Shown one piece after another: positions 5,314-11,833 of a stretch of DNA of 13,236 nt. Location of the stretch: the NCBI GenBank assembly GCA_020024765.1, contig JAHHTG010000026.1, positions 1-13,236 of the forward strand, read 5' to 3'. Numbering within the stretch: the stretch's first letter is position 1; every line of letters begins with the position of its first letter. This stretch comes from Thomasclavelia sp. GTDB lineage: Bacteria; Bacillota_I; Bacilli_A; Erysipelotrichales; Erysipelotrichaceae. A program made the translations under genes and the position numbers. The notes under the pieces are model-generated. The model was not told the origin of the DNA and made no database searches. It saw only the letters and a list, made by a program, of their open reading frames with translations.

Positions 5314-7548
5314 TTATTCAGTTTCTTCTTCTGATGAGGCCGATTTATCATCAGGGCTTGGAATATCTGCCAGTTTAACTTCAACAATTGTATCTTTATT
5401 AACAATTTGGCCTGGTGGTATAGACTGTTCACAAACAATACCATAACCATCGAGTTTAAAGGCAATACCTGAAAGTTGCCATAACTGAGTCACTTCTTTA
5501 CGAGTCCAACCAGTTAAATCCGGTAATGCAAATTCATAATCTTCGCTTGTCAGTAAGAAAATCTTCTGACCAGTATAGATATCATAATCTTTCTTTGGAT
5601 ATTGATCGATGACTTTATTACCTTCCCCGAGTTTAACTACTTCAACATTATAACCATTCAAAACATTGTATGCATAATCTAGCGAATGATTCACAAGGTT
5701 TGGCATAGCATGTTTTTCAATTGTTGTCATTTCATTGAGTTCTTCATCACTCTTGTCCATTGTTGCGTTTAGTTTTGTAACTAAGGCAATCTTTTCGATT
5801 AAGTCAGTAACTGGCTCTGTGTAATAGTGGTTATTACGATCGTAATCGTTGACGAAGGCATAGTAAACCATATATTTAGGTTTTTCATAAGGGAAACCAA
5901 TCATAACGGATGTAATTGTTCGACCACCATCATCATACGTTCCATCATGAGCTAATTGGGATGTACCAGTCTTGGCCATAACTCTCATGCCTTCAACCGC
6001 ATAGAATCTGGCTGTACCATGTTCATCCGACACAACACGCGCTAATAAATCTTGCATCTGTTTAGCTGTTGTTTCTTTAATTGGACGTGATACAACAGTT
6101 CTTGTTCCTTCATAAATAACTTTATTTGGATCATAACTATCGACAATCTTATCAATGTAGTAAGGTTTAACCATTTCACCATTTCCAAAGATAGCAGTAT
6201 AAGCTTGCATTAGCTCAAGCATTGTAACATTAAGTCCATGTCCATAAGTAGCGGTTAATTTTTCAACTGGTTGATCATAGATGATACTACCGACATTTTC
6301 AATAATGCCATCGGTCTTAACAGGTTCAAATAACTTAAATTTATCAAGATATTCACGATAAGTCGCTGGTGAAATGACATTTGTGATTAACGAACTTGTC
6401 ACAGTATTTGAAGATAGAATTAAACCATAATCATATGGAATATAACCATAGTTTTTATATTCAGAGTTTGTAATACATCCATAATTCTTATCGTTGTAAG
6501 TACGAACCGGATCTTTACCATTCGAAACAAAACAGAATGGACCTGAGTCGACAGTTGCATTGCCATCATAGTTACCACTATCCATGGCTGCAGCATAGGT
6601 GAATCCTTTAAAGACAGAACCTGGTTCATAAACCATTTGAGAACCAAAATTATTGTAGTCTTCAATATTCATTTTATTTGGATCAAACGAAGGTGATTGA
6701 CCCCAAGCTAAAATCTTACCAGTATCAATTTCCATGACACTGCCCCAAACGCGAGTTGCACCACGAGTTTCAATCGTTTTCTTCATCGATGTCTCAAGTG
6801 CATCTTGAATAGTATTATCAAGCGTTAAATAGACATTATAACCATTTGTTGCTTCTTGTACGGTTTCTTTCATGCCTGGTAAGATATAGCCATATTTATC
6901 TGCTTGATAGATTCTATGGCCATCAATACCACTTAATTCATCATTCAAATAGGATTCAACACCCATCTTACCAATTAACTTACCATCTTCATTCGGTTGT
7001 GCAAAACCGACTAAATATGGTGCAAAGTAATCTCCTAACGGATAGTAACGTTTGTTGGATTTTACAAATTCAATACCAGGAATATCATATTCTTCAATAG
7101 CTTCTTTTTGTTCCTTAGAAAGATTACGACCAACATTGCCAATTTCTGTTTGATATAAACCTTTTTCTTTAGCGTTAGCAAGATGTTCATAGATACTGAG
7201 TTCATCAGTTTCTAGAATTGTTGCAAGGACTCTTGATGCATAGGCAATATCTTCAATATAGGCCGGCTTATTATGTAAGCCTAAACGATTTTCATCAGTG
7301 TAACAGATAATATTATAAACATCTTCATCTTGAGCAACGACCATGCCATTAGCATCAAGAATTAATCCACGATTCGCAAAGATTGTCTTATTAATATAAC
7401 TGACACTATTAACGTAAGGCTCAAGGTCAGTTCCTGAATATAAGTGTTTTTTACCGACTGTAACGACAAAAACATTGGCAGCCATGATACTCATTGCAAC
7501 CAATGTAATTGTAAATATTAAAAGAAGCCGTGTGTTGCTTCTTTTCAT
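5314..7548 (-). CDS. Class B penicillin-binding protein with two PASTA domains (division transpeptidase, PBP2B/FtsI type)
   Basis: This 744-residue monofunctional D,D-transpeptidase cross-links septal peptidoglycan with the FtsW/FtsL/FtsQ division complex. A short cytoplasmic end and one membrane anchor (about 7-30) are followed by the dimerisation/pedestal domain, which begins YINKTIFANRGLILDANG (51-68). The penicillin-binding domain has all three motifs: SVFK at 311-314 (nucleophile S311), SSN at 379-381 and KTGT at 526-529. Two PASTA domains follow, about 613-667 (MPNLVNHSLDYA...) and 673-726 (ALPDLTGW...), then a Ser/Asp/Glu-rich tail. The two-PASTA layout is that of Gram-positive PBP2B. 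The ATG is 2 bp after the ftsL stop, with its Shine-Dalgarno (GAAGGTGA) inside ftsL. A hairpin covers codons 2-10. No gene of the mraY/mur set follows. Confidence 0.94.
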   Translation of the reverse strand: MKRSNTRLLLIFTITLVAMSIMAANVFVVTVGKKHLYSGTDLEPYVNSVSYINKTIFANRGLILDANGMVVAQDEDVYNIICYTDENRLGLHNKPAYIEDIAYASRVLATILETDELSIYEHLANAKEKGLYQTEIGNVGRNLSKEQKEAIEEYDIPGIEFVKSNKRYYPLGDYFAPYLVGFAQPNEDGKLIGKMGVESYLNDELSGIDGHRIYQADKYGYILPGMKETVQEATNGYNVYLTLDNTIQDALETSMKKTIETRGATRVWGSVMEIDTGKILAWGQSPSFDPNKMNIEDYNNFGSQMVYEPGSVFKGFTYAAAMDSGNYDGNATVDSGPFCFVSNGKDPVRTYNDKNYGCITNSEYKNYGYIPYDYGLILSSNTVTSSLITNVISPATYREYLDKFKLFEPVKTDGIIENVGSIIYDQPVEKLTATYGHGLNVTMLELMQAYTAIFGNGEMVKPYYIDKIVDSYDPNKVIYEGTRTVVSRPIKETTAKQMQDLLARVVSDEHGTARFYAVEGMRVMAKTGTSQLAHDGTYDDGGRTITSVMIGFPYEKPKYMVYYAFVNDYDRNNHYYTEPVTDLIEKIALVTKLNATMDKSDEELNEMTTIEKHAMPNLVNHSLDYAYNVLNGYNVEVVKLGEGNKVIDQYPKKDYDIYTGQKIFLLTSEDYEFALPDLTGWTRKEVTQLWQLSGIAFKLDGYGIVCEQSIPPGQIVNKDTIVEVKLADIPSPDDKSASSEEETE
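7520..7545 (-). other. Hairpin at the 5' end of the PBP coding region
   Basis: On the minus strand, AAAAGAAGC and GCTTCTTTT form a perfect 9-bp stem with an 8-nt loop, starting at the codon after the ATG. The 3' arm ends in TTTT followed by AATATTT, so it resembles a weak intrinsic terminator or a structure close to the initiation site. The codons still encode a sensible Lys-Arg-Ser...Leu-Leu start, so chance is possible. Confidence 0.4.
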
Positions 7549-7550
7549 GA

Positions 7551-7865
7551 TTATTCACCTTCAACAATACTAATCACGTTATTTTGATTTTGAGAAAGGC
7601 CGGCTTCCGTAGCAATATCATAAACGCGATCTTTACTAATTAAATTTTGAATTTCGAGATTTAAAGCATTATTTTGACTTTCAAGCATTGTAGCTTCACG
7701 ATTGATATTTTCAATAGAAACAGTAATACCGTTGTTATAAGTGTGCAAGAAAATATTCGAGAACATTGTGGTCATTAATGAAACCGTAAGCATTGTACAA
7801 GCAATCGCCTTAAGCGCATTAAGATTTAGTGCTCTTTTCTTTTTAGTTTTTACAATCTTAGTCAT
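7551..7865 (-). CDS. ftsL: Cell division protein FtsL
   Basis: FtsL is a bitopic scaffold protein that joins FtsB/DivIC and FtsQ/DivIB and activates FtsW and the class B PBP at the septum. The 104-residue product has a basic cytoplasmic tail (KTKKKRALNLN), one membrane segment at about 17-40, a coiled-coil segment at about 48-78 and the usual C-terminal block SKDRVYDIATEAGLS (77-91). Sequence identity between FtsL proteins is low, so the call rests on size, topology and the position between rsmH and the division PBP. AAAGGAGG lies 9 bp before the ATG. The gap to rsmH is 15 bp. Confidence 0.87.
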   Translation of the reverse strand: MTKIVKTKKKRALNLNALKAIACTMLTVSLMTTMFSNIFLHTYNNGITVSIENINREATMLESQNNALNLEIQNLISKDRVYDIATEAGLSQNQNNVISIVEGE

Positions 7866-7880
7866 AACCGTGTTCCTCCT

Positions 7881-8798
7881 TTATTTCTTTCTAATTCCTC
7901 TTAACTTAGCACTCTTCGAACGGCTATTTTCTTCAAGTTCTAATTCCGAAGCGACGATGACTTTATGATTCAAAAGTTCAAATGGCGCTGTTTCGATTTG
8001 ATCGGGTCTTAATGCAACCCGTTTATCAACTTTGACTTTTGTTAATTCATTAAATCTAACTTTAACTAAGCGATCCTCAAGCGAATGGAAAGTAATAATA
8101 CTAACTGTACCTTGAGGTTTTAATTTATCTTTAAATGTTTCTAAGAATCGTTTAAGGGAATCAAGTTCACCATTAACTTCAATTCTCAAGGCTTGGAAAC
8201 ATTGCTTGGCTGGATGACCTTTCTTTGCCAAGACTTTTGCCGGTAATACCGACTTAATCACATAAACCAATTCGAAAGTTGTTTCAATCGGTTTGATTGT
8301 TCTTGTCTTAACAATTGCATCCGCAATCTTATAAGCAAATGGTTCTTCGCCATAATCTCTAAAAACTCTTGTTAATTCTTCTTTGGAATAGTTGTTGACA
8401 ACCTCATAAGCAGATTGTTTTTGCTCGAGGTTCATTCGCATATCTAGATGTGAATCAAAACGATATGAGAATCCACGACTTTCATCATCGAATTGTGGTG
8501 AAGAAACACCTAAGTCTAGGACAATACCATCTATGCTATTATCTTCAAAATAATTAGCAAAATTTGCGAAATTATCATGAATATAAGTTACATTCGAATA
8601 ATCTTTAAGTCTTTCTTTCGCCTCAGCAATAGCTGTTAAATCTAAATCAAAGACATATAGTTGACCTTGATCTAAACGTTTCAAGATTTCTAAACTATGA
8701 CCTCCACGTCCTAATGTCCCATCGACATAAATGCCATTTGGTTTGACATCAAGCATGTTGATTGTTTCTTCTAATAAGACACTGTAATGTTTCATCAT
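7881..8798 (-). CDS. rsmH: 16S rRNA (cytosine(1402)-N(4))-methyltransferase RsmH (MraW)
   Basis: RsmH transfers methyl from SAM to N4 of C1402 in the 16S rRNA P-site region. The 305-residue length is typical. Clear family motifs are HYSVLLEE (4-11), the SAM-binding YVDGTLGRGGHS (24-35), VLDLGVSSPQFD (93-104), DMRMN (119-123), GHPAKQCFQALRIEVNGEL (194-212), TFHSLEDRLVK (236-246) and the C-terminal SRSKSAKLR (292-300). Its ATGATG start overlaps the mraZ TGA by 4 bp (or by 1 bp with the second ATG), which implies translational coupling. The second Met at 8795 is an equally reasonable start. Confidence 0.97.
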   Translation of the reverse strand: MMKHYSVLLEETINMLDVKPNGIYVDGTLGRGGHSLEILKRLDQGQLYVFDLDLTAIAEAKERLKDYSNVTYIHDNFANFANYFEDNSIDGIVLDLGVSSPQFDDESRGFSYRFDSHLDMRMNLEQKQSAYEVVNNYSKEELTRVFRDYGEEPFAYKIADAIVKTRTIKPIETTFELVYVIKSVLPAKVLAKKGHPAKQCFQALRIEVNGELDSLKRFLETFKDKLKPQGTVSIITFHSLEDRLVKVRFNELTKVKVDKRVALRPDQIETAPFELLNHKVIVASELELEENSRSKSAKLRGIRKK

Positions 8799-9229
8799 TC
8801 ACTCAACAACTCACTTAATTCTTCAGCCACTTCTTCAAAGCTTTCGCTAGCCTCATCGTAGTATGCTTCCCAAGCTTCTTTATTCCAAATTTCAATGTGG
8901 TCGTTAACCCCAACAATGACACATTCTTTAATGATGTTGACAGGTTTACTTAAGAAGGAAGGGATTTGAATACGCCCTTGATTATCAAGAGTACATTCAG
9001 TTGCTCTAGACGTTAGCATGTGGATATATTGACGTGTTGCCTTTTTAGTACTTGGTAGCTTATTCAACTTCTCAAAAATCTTTTCCCATTGTTCTTTCGA
9101 GTAAATGGTTAAGCATCCATCAAGTCCTCTTGTCAATATGAAAGATGTGTTCAATGCTTCACGGAACTTTGCCGGAATAATAATCCGACCTTTTGCATCG
9201 AGATTATGTGCATATTCACCTATGAACAT
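8795..9229 (-). CDS. mraZ: Transcriptional regulator MraZ
   Basis: MraZ is an AbrB-fold DNA-binding protein, forming ring oligomers, that controls its own division/cell-wall cluster. The chosen ATG at 9229 gives 144 residues starting MFIGEYAHNLDAKGR, the standard N-terminus; a GTG at 9250 would extend into the ribosome binding site. Both repeats of the DxxxR element are intact: D11-AKG-R15 and D82-NQG-R86, each followed by IxIP. The tail after about residue 125 is Glu/Ser-rich. GGAGG is 9 bp before the ATG and sits inside the triple operator repeat, so the protein is expected to repress itself. First gene of the four-gene operon. Confidence 0.96.
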   Translation of the reverse strand: MFIGEYAHNLDAKGRIIIPAKFREALNTSFILTRGLDGCLTIYSKEQWEKIFEKLNKLPSTKKATRQYIHMLTSRATECTLDNQGRIQIPSFLSKPVNIIKECVIVGVNDHIEIWNKEAWEAYYDEASESFEEVAEELSELLSE

Positions 9230-9231
9230 TA

Positions 9232-9258
9232 CCACTTTCCTCCACTTCACACCACTTT
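9232..9258 (-). promoter_or_regulatory. MraZ operator: three direct repeats of (A/G)AAGTGG with 10-bp period
   Basis: Minus-strand copies AAAGTGG (9258-9252), GAAGTGG (9248-9242) and AAAGTGG (9238-9232) lie exactly 10 bp apart. MraZ boxes in other bacteria are 10-bp-spaced direct repeats containing GTGG or TGGG, and AAAGTG-type boxes are known in mollicutes. The repeats begin just after the predicted transcription start and the middle-to-last pair brackets the GGAGG ribosome binding site; the last copy ends 3 bp before the ATG. Confidence 0.85.
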
Positions 9259-9266
9259 ATACCAAT

Positions 9267-9295
9267 ATTATCATCCATTACCCCAAAAATGTAAA
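9267..9295 (-). promoter_or_regulatory. Sigma-A promoter of the mraZ operon
   Basis: The minus strand has TTTACA (9295-9290), a 17-bp spacer and GATAAT (9272-9267). Transcription would start near 9260, directly before the MraZ boxes. TGGTATAAA at 9263-9255 is a possible second -10 overlapping the first box. Confidence 0.7.
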
Positions 9296-9327
9296 GAACA
9301 TAATGTCTTTTTAAACACTTTTGAATT

Positions 9328-9358
9328 AAAAAAGCTGTCCTTTTTGAAAGAACAGCTC
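9328..9358 (-). terminator. Second of two tandem terminators after rpmF
   Basis: AGCTGT/ACAGCT with an inner CTTT/AAAG stem and one mismatch; on the minus strand it ends in TTTTTT. It lies between the first rpmF terminator and the mraZ promoter. Confidence 0.82.
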
Positions 9359-9365
9359 AAACCAT

Positions 9366-9390
9366 AAAAAAAACCGCTAAAACAGCGGTT
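9366..9390 (-). terminator. First intrinsic terminator after rpmF
   Basis: AACCGCT/AGCGGTT, a 7-bp GC-rich stem with a 5-nt loop, is followed on the minus strand by eight T. It lies 24 bp after the rpmF stop codon. Confidence 0.9.
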
Positions 9391-9414
9391 AATTTATCAT
9401 ATTAATGTCTAAAA

Positions 9415-9564
9415 CTATTTGTGTCCGCAAGCAGTGCAAGCTCTATGAGCTAATTTGTACTCACCACAGCCAGGGCACTTAACAATTGCAGGTGCAGATA
9501 ACTTGATGTGTGATCTTCTTTTTGCTTTACGTGTTTTAGAACCTCTTCTTTGTTGAACGGCCAT
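9415..9564 (-). CDS. rpmF: 50S ribosomal protein L32
   Basis: A structural protein of the large ribosomal subunit, 49 residues (usual length about 57-60, so the C-terminal tail is short). It begins MAVQQRRGSKTRKAKRRSH, the standard basic N-terminus, and has a zinc ribbon with cysteines at 30, 33, 43 and 46 (CPGC ... CTAC). It ends three residues after the last cysteine (GHK). The ATG is 2 bp after the yceD stop. Its Shine-Dalgarno GAGGAGG is made by the Glu codons that end yceD, so the two genes are coupled. The yceD-rpmF pair is conserved across bacteria. Confidence 0.96.
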   Translation of the reverse strand: MAVQQRRGSKTRKAKRRSHIKLSAPAIVKCPGCGEYKLAHRACTACGHK

Positions 9565-9566
9565 TG

Positions 9567-10058
9567 TTACTCCTCCTCGTCAAATTTAATATCTTTTAAT
9601 TTCTGCCAGCGTGGATCAATCTCTGACTTTCGCGTTTGTTCGAAATCTTCTTCGGTCATGACTCTCCAGCCATCCCCTCTAGGATACTCTATTTCGCCTT
9701 CTTTTACAACCTTTATTGGTACTTCTGGCAAAATAAATGTTAATAATAAATCCTCGATATCGAGTTCTTGCGCTACACAGTAAACATCTTCTTCTTCGGT
9801 GAAGGAAAGACGTGTTTGTTCATGAAGTTCAAACGGAACATAGACATCTTCTAGTGTGACGGCACAAGGACAAACCATTTCACCATCAATTTCCATACGA
9901 ACTATTAATTGATCCAAAGTATCGTAGTAGAAAGTTAAGTCCGCTTTGACATCTTCAAGGCGGCGAAGAAATTCATTACTAAACCCCACGACTGGCATTT
10001 CATAATGTAATACTTGACTTCCACTTATTTCTAATAGTTCTCGCTTAGTAATCTTCAT
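9567..10058 (-). CDS. yceD: YceD family protein (DUF177)
   Basis: This 163-residue protein matches the YceD/DUF177 family encoded just before rpmF; family members have been linked to 23S rRNA accumulation and ribosome assembly, but the mechanism is not settled. Seen are the CPCAVTLEDVYVPFE block (63-77; family form C.R.L....vp...), an acidic middle (EEEDVY) and the C-terminal DPRWQKLKDI (148-157), which is diagnostic. The ATG at 10058 follows a weak AAGG. The promoter TATAAT ends only 11 bp before the ATG, so the mRNA leader would be about 4-7 nt. A later start would remove conserved N-terminal sequence. Equivalent to ylbN of B. subtilis. Confidence 0.9.
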   Translation of the reverse strand: MKITKRELLEISGSQVLHYEMPVVGFSNEFLRRLEDVKADLTFYYDTLDQLIVRMEIDGEMVCPCAVTLEDVYVPFELHEQTRLSFTEEEDVYCVAQELDIEDLLLTFILPEVPIKVVKEGEIEYPRGDGWRVMTEEDFEQTRKSEIDPRWQKLKDIKFDEEE

Positions 10059-10069
10059 AACGCCTTACT

Positions 10070-10099
10070 ATTATAGTTTACAACCCCTCTTAAAGTCAA
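10070..10099 (-). promoter_or_regulatory. Sigma-A promoter of yceD-rpmF
   Basis: TTGACT (10099-10094), an 18-bp spacer and a perfect TATAAT (10075-10070) on the minus strand. Transcription should start near 10063, giving almost no leader before the ATG at 10058. It shares nearly all its length with the divergent tmcAL promoter. Confidence 0.78.
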
Positions 10100-10106
10100 T
10101 TATAAT
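10077..10106 (+). promoter_or_regulatory. Sigma-A promoter of tmcAL
   Basis: TTTACA (10077-10082), an 18-bp spacer and a perfect TATAAT (10101-10106). The expected start site, 6-7 bp downstream, falls on or beside the tmcAL ATG at 10113, so the transcript should be leaderless. Confidence 0.75.
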
Positions 10107-10112
10107 ATATGC

Positions 10113-11216
10113 ATGAAGTTATGCGGAATTATCGTGGAATACAACCCTTTTCACAACGGACACTTATATCATATTGAAGAAGCTAAAAAACATAGTAATT
10201 GTGATGGTTTAATCGCAATTATGTCGGGTAATTTTGCCCAACGTGGCGAACTGTCTATCATCGATAAATTTGAAAAAGCTAAGATTGCCGTCGAGCACGG
10301 CGTGGATCTTGTGATTGAATTACCATTCATTAATACCGTTCAAAGTGCTAGTCACTTTGCTAAGGGTGCGATCGACGTTTTAAAACTTTGCAAAATTAAT
10401 TCTCTAGTCTTTGGTAGCGAAACAGAAAACATCGATTTCTTAAAAGATGTCGCTTCAACCGAGATTGAACCCGACCACTTAAAAGAACTTCTCAAACAAG
10501 GTCATTCTTACCCAAAAGCTGTAAGTCTACTTCAAGGTTCTTTTTTTCCAAACGATATTCTTGCGATTGCTTATTTAAAAGAATTAAGAAACACCAACAT
10601 TGAGCCAATCGCAATTCTTAGAACTAATGACTACCATTCTAGTGAGTTAACACAAGTTGCCAGTGCCTCTGCAATTCGTCACGCTATCAAACATAACAAA
10701 GATTATCATATTGCAACGCCAGTTGAAATTGAACATCCTGTCTTTTTAGAAGATACATATGATTATCTTCGCCGTAAGTTACTAGTTGCTGAACGCAGCA
10801 CTCTTCAAAGCTATCATTTAGTTGATGAAGGAATTGAAAAAGTTTTAAAAGATAATGCTTTAAAATACGCCAACTTTGAAGACTTCATTAACGCCTGTGT
10901 CTCAAGACGTTATACAAGAGCACGAATTCAAAGAATCCTTATTAGCATCTTACTTGAACTCAAAAAACAAGAAGTTAAAGAATTGGATAAAGAACCTTAT
11001 ATTCGTGTTCTAGCATTTAACGACAAAGGCCGAAGAATTATTAAAGAGCTTCAAGCTCAAGGACAAATAGTTCTAACTCAATTTAAACAGCTTCCTAAAA
11101 ACAATCGTGAACTTGAATATCGTGCAACCTTATTATATGCATCATATTTTGATGAAGAACGTTGCCAATATTTAATTAAACGTGAACTTCAAGGTCCGTA
11201 TATCAAAAAAGATTAA
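10113..11216 (+). CDS. tmcAL: tRNA(Met) cytidine acetate ligase TmcAL (YlbM family nucleotidyltransferase)
   Basis: TmcAL makes N4-acetylcytidine at the wobble base of elongator tRNA(Met) from acetate and ATP. The N-terminal nucleotidyltransferase domain is clear: GIIVEYNPFHNGHLYHI (5-21) with the HxGH of H14-N-G-H17, MSGNFAQRGE (37-46), DLVIELPF (65-72) and FGSE (100-103). Further conserved blocks are PNDILAIAYLKEL (146-158) and AILRTNDYHS with ASASAIR (167-189). The 367 residues are shorter than the 415 of B. subtilis, mostly in the C-terminal part. The ATG at 10113 is the only start that keeps the conserved N-terminus, and it has no Shine-Dalgarno because the promoter -10 is 6 bp upstream. 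Divergent from yceD-rpmF, as tmcAL usually is beside them; a terminator follows. Confidence 0.95.
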   Translation: MKLCGIIVEYNPFHNGHLYHIEEAKKHSNCDGLIAIMSGNFAQRGELSIIDKFEKAKIAVEHGVDLVIELPFINTVQSASHFAKGAIDVLKLCKINSLVFGSETENIDFLKDVASTEIEPDHLKELLKQGHSYPKAVSLLQGSFFPNDILAIAYLKELRNTNIEPIAILRTNDYHSSELTQVASASAIRHAIKHNKDYHIATPVEIEHPVFLEDTYDYLRRKLLVAERSTLQSYHLVDEGIEKVLKDNALKYANFEDFINACVSRRYTRARIQRILISILLELKKQEVKELDKEPYIRVLAFNDKGRRIIKELQAQGQIVLTQFKQLPKNNRELEYRATLLYASYFDEERCQYLIKRELQGPYIKKD

Positions 11217-11231
11217 TCATTTTAAAAGGCT

Positions 11232-11280
11232 AAAGTGAACCTATTAAGTTGAATGTTCAACAATGAAGGTTCACTTTTTT
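11232..11280 (+). terminator. Terminator between convergent tmcAL and phosphatase genes
   Basis: AAAGTGAACCT (11232-11242) and AGGTTCACTTT (11267-11277) form an 11-bp stem; the 24-nt loop holds an inner GTTGA/TCAAC hairpin. The plus strand ends in TTTTTT. On the minus strand only TTT follows, so it serves tmcAL mainly and the phosphatase gene less well. Confidence 0.85.
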
Positions 11281-11282
11281 CT

Positions 11283-11741
11283 TTAATCAAAGTCTTTTAT
11301 TGATTGCAATAATCCTTTGCAACCTTTACTTATATCACACCATGTCGTTTCAAAATCGCCAGAATACCATGGGTCATCTACATCTCCTGGATGATTTGTA
11401 TAGTCCATTAAGAGATGCATCTTATTCTCATGATCATCACCACAAATACGTCGCATGTTATAAAGATTATTTCGGTCCATACCAATCAAAAAATCAAATT
11501 GATCATAATCTTGCTTAATCAGTTGCCTTGCAGTCTTACCAGCACAATCAATACCATGTTCATTTAACAATCTACAAACTGGTGGATAAACGGGATTTCC
11601 GATTTCCTCACGGCTTGTAGCAGCTGATTCAATATAAAATTCTTGTGTTAAATCTGCTTTTCTAACAAGGTCTTTCATTATAAATTCCGCCATTGGGCTT
11701 CGACAAATATTGCCGTGACAAATAAAAAGTATTTTAATCAT
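11283..11741 (-). CDS. Low-molecular-weight protein tyrosine phosphatase
   Basis: A cytoplasmic LMW-PTP of 152 residues that removes phosphate from phosphotyrosine or other phosphoesters. From the chosen ATG at 11741 the P-loop C8-HGNIC-R14-S15 fits C-x5-R-S near the N-terminus, and the general acid is D123 in VDDPWYSGDF. The start is set by GGGAG 8 bp upstream; Met codons at 11762 and 11756 lie upstream of that site and would add residues the family lacks. No tyrosine kinase or exopolysaccharide gene is next to it, so a link to capsule control cannot be argued. The gene is separated from the dehydrogenase behind it by a terminator, so it likely has its own weak promoter in 11742-11781, where I see no convincing -35/-10 pair. 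Confidence 0.93.
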   Translation of the reverse strand: MIKILFICHGNICRSPMAEFIMKDLVRKADLTQEFYIESAATSREEIGNPVYPPVCRLLNEHGIDCAGKTARQLIKQDYDQFDFLIGMDRNNLYNMRRICGDDHENKMHLLMDYTNHPGDVDDPWYSGDFETTWCDISKGCKGLLQSIKDFD

Positions 11742-11781
11742 TTTGTATACTCCCATAAACATAGTTTAACACGGAGCTAAC

Positions 11782-11810
11782 AAAAAGCACTATTCAAATG
11801 AATAGTGCTT
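11782..11810 (-). terminator. Intrinsic terminator of the UcpA-like gene
   Basis: AAGCACTATTC (11785-11795) and GAATAGTGCTT (11800-11810) form an 11-bp stem with a 4-nt loop. The minus strand ends in TTTTT. It lies 24 bp after the stop codon. Confidence 0.9.
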
Positions 11811-11833
11811 AAAACATTTATATAGCTTAATAA

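Noticed and set aside
5244..5465. 73-codon minus-strand frame ending beside the dehydrogenase terminator
   Set aside because: It lies out of frame over the PASTA-domain end of the PBP gene and across two terminators; Lys-rich low-complexity product with no ribosome binding site.
6420..7100. Open frames on both strands inside the PBP gene
   Set aside because: They overlap well-conserved PBP coding sequence, have no ribosome binding site and no domain; shadows of the real gene.
9230..9250. GTG start adding seven residues to MraZ
   Set aside because: These codons are the operator repeats and Shine-Dalgarno; MraZ proteins start at MF(I/M)GEY.
9550..9783. 77-codon plus-strand frame over yceD and the rpmF start
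   Set aside because: Antisense to two recognised genes; Ser-rich product typical of reversed acidic coding sequence.
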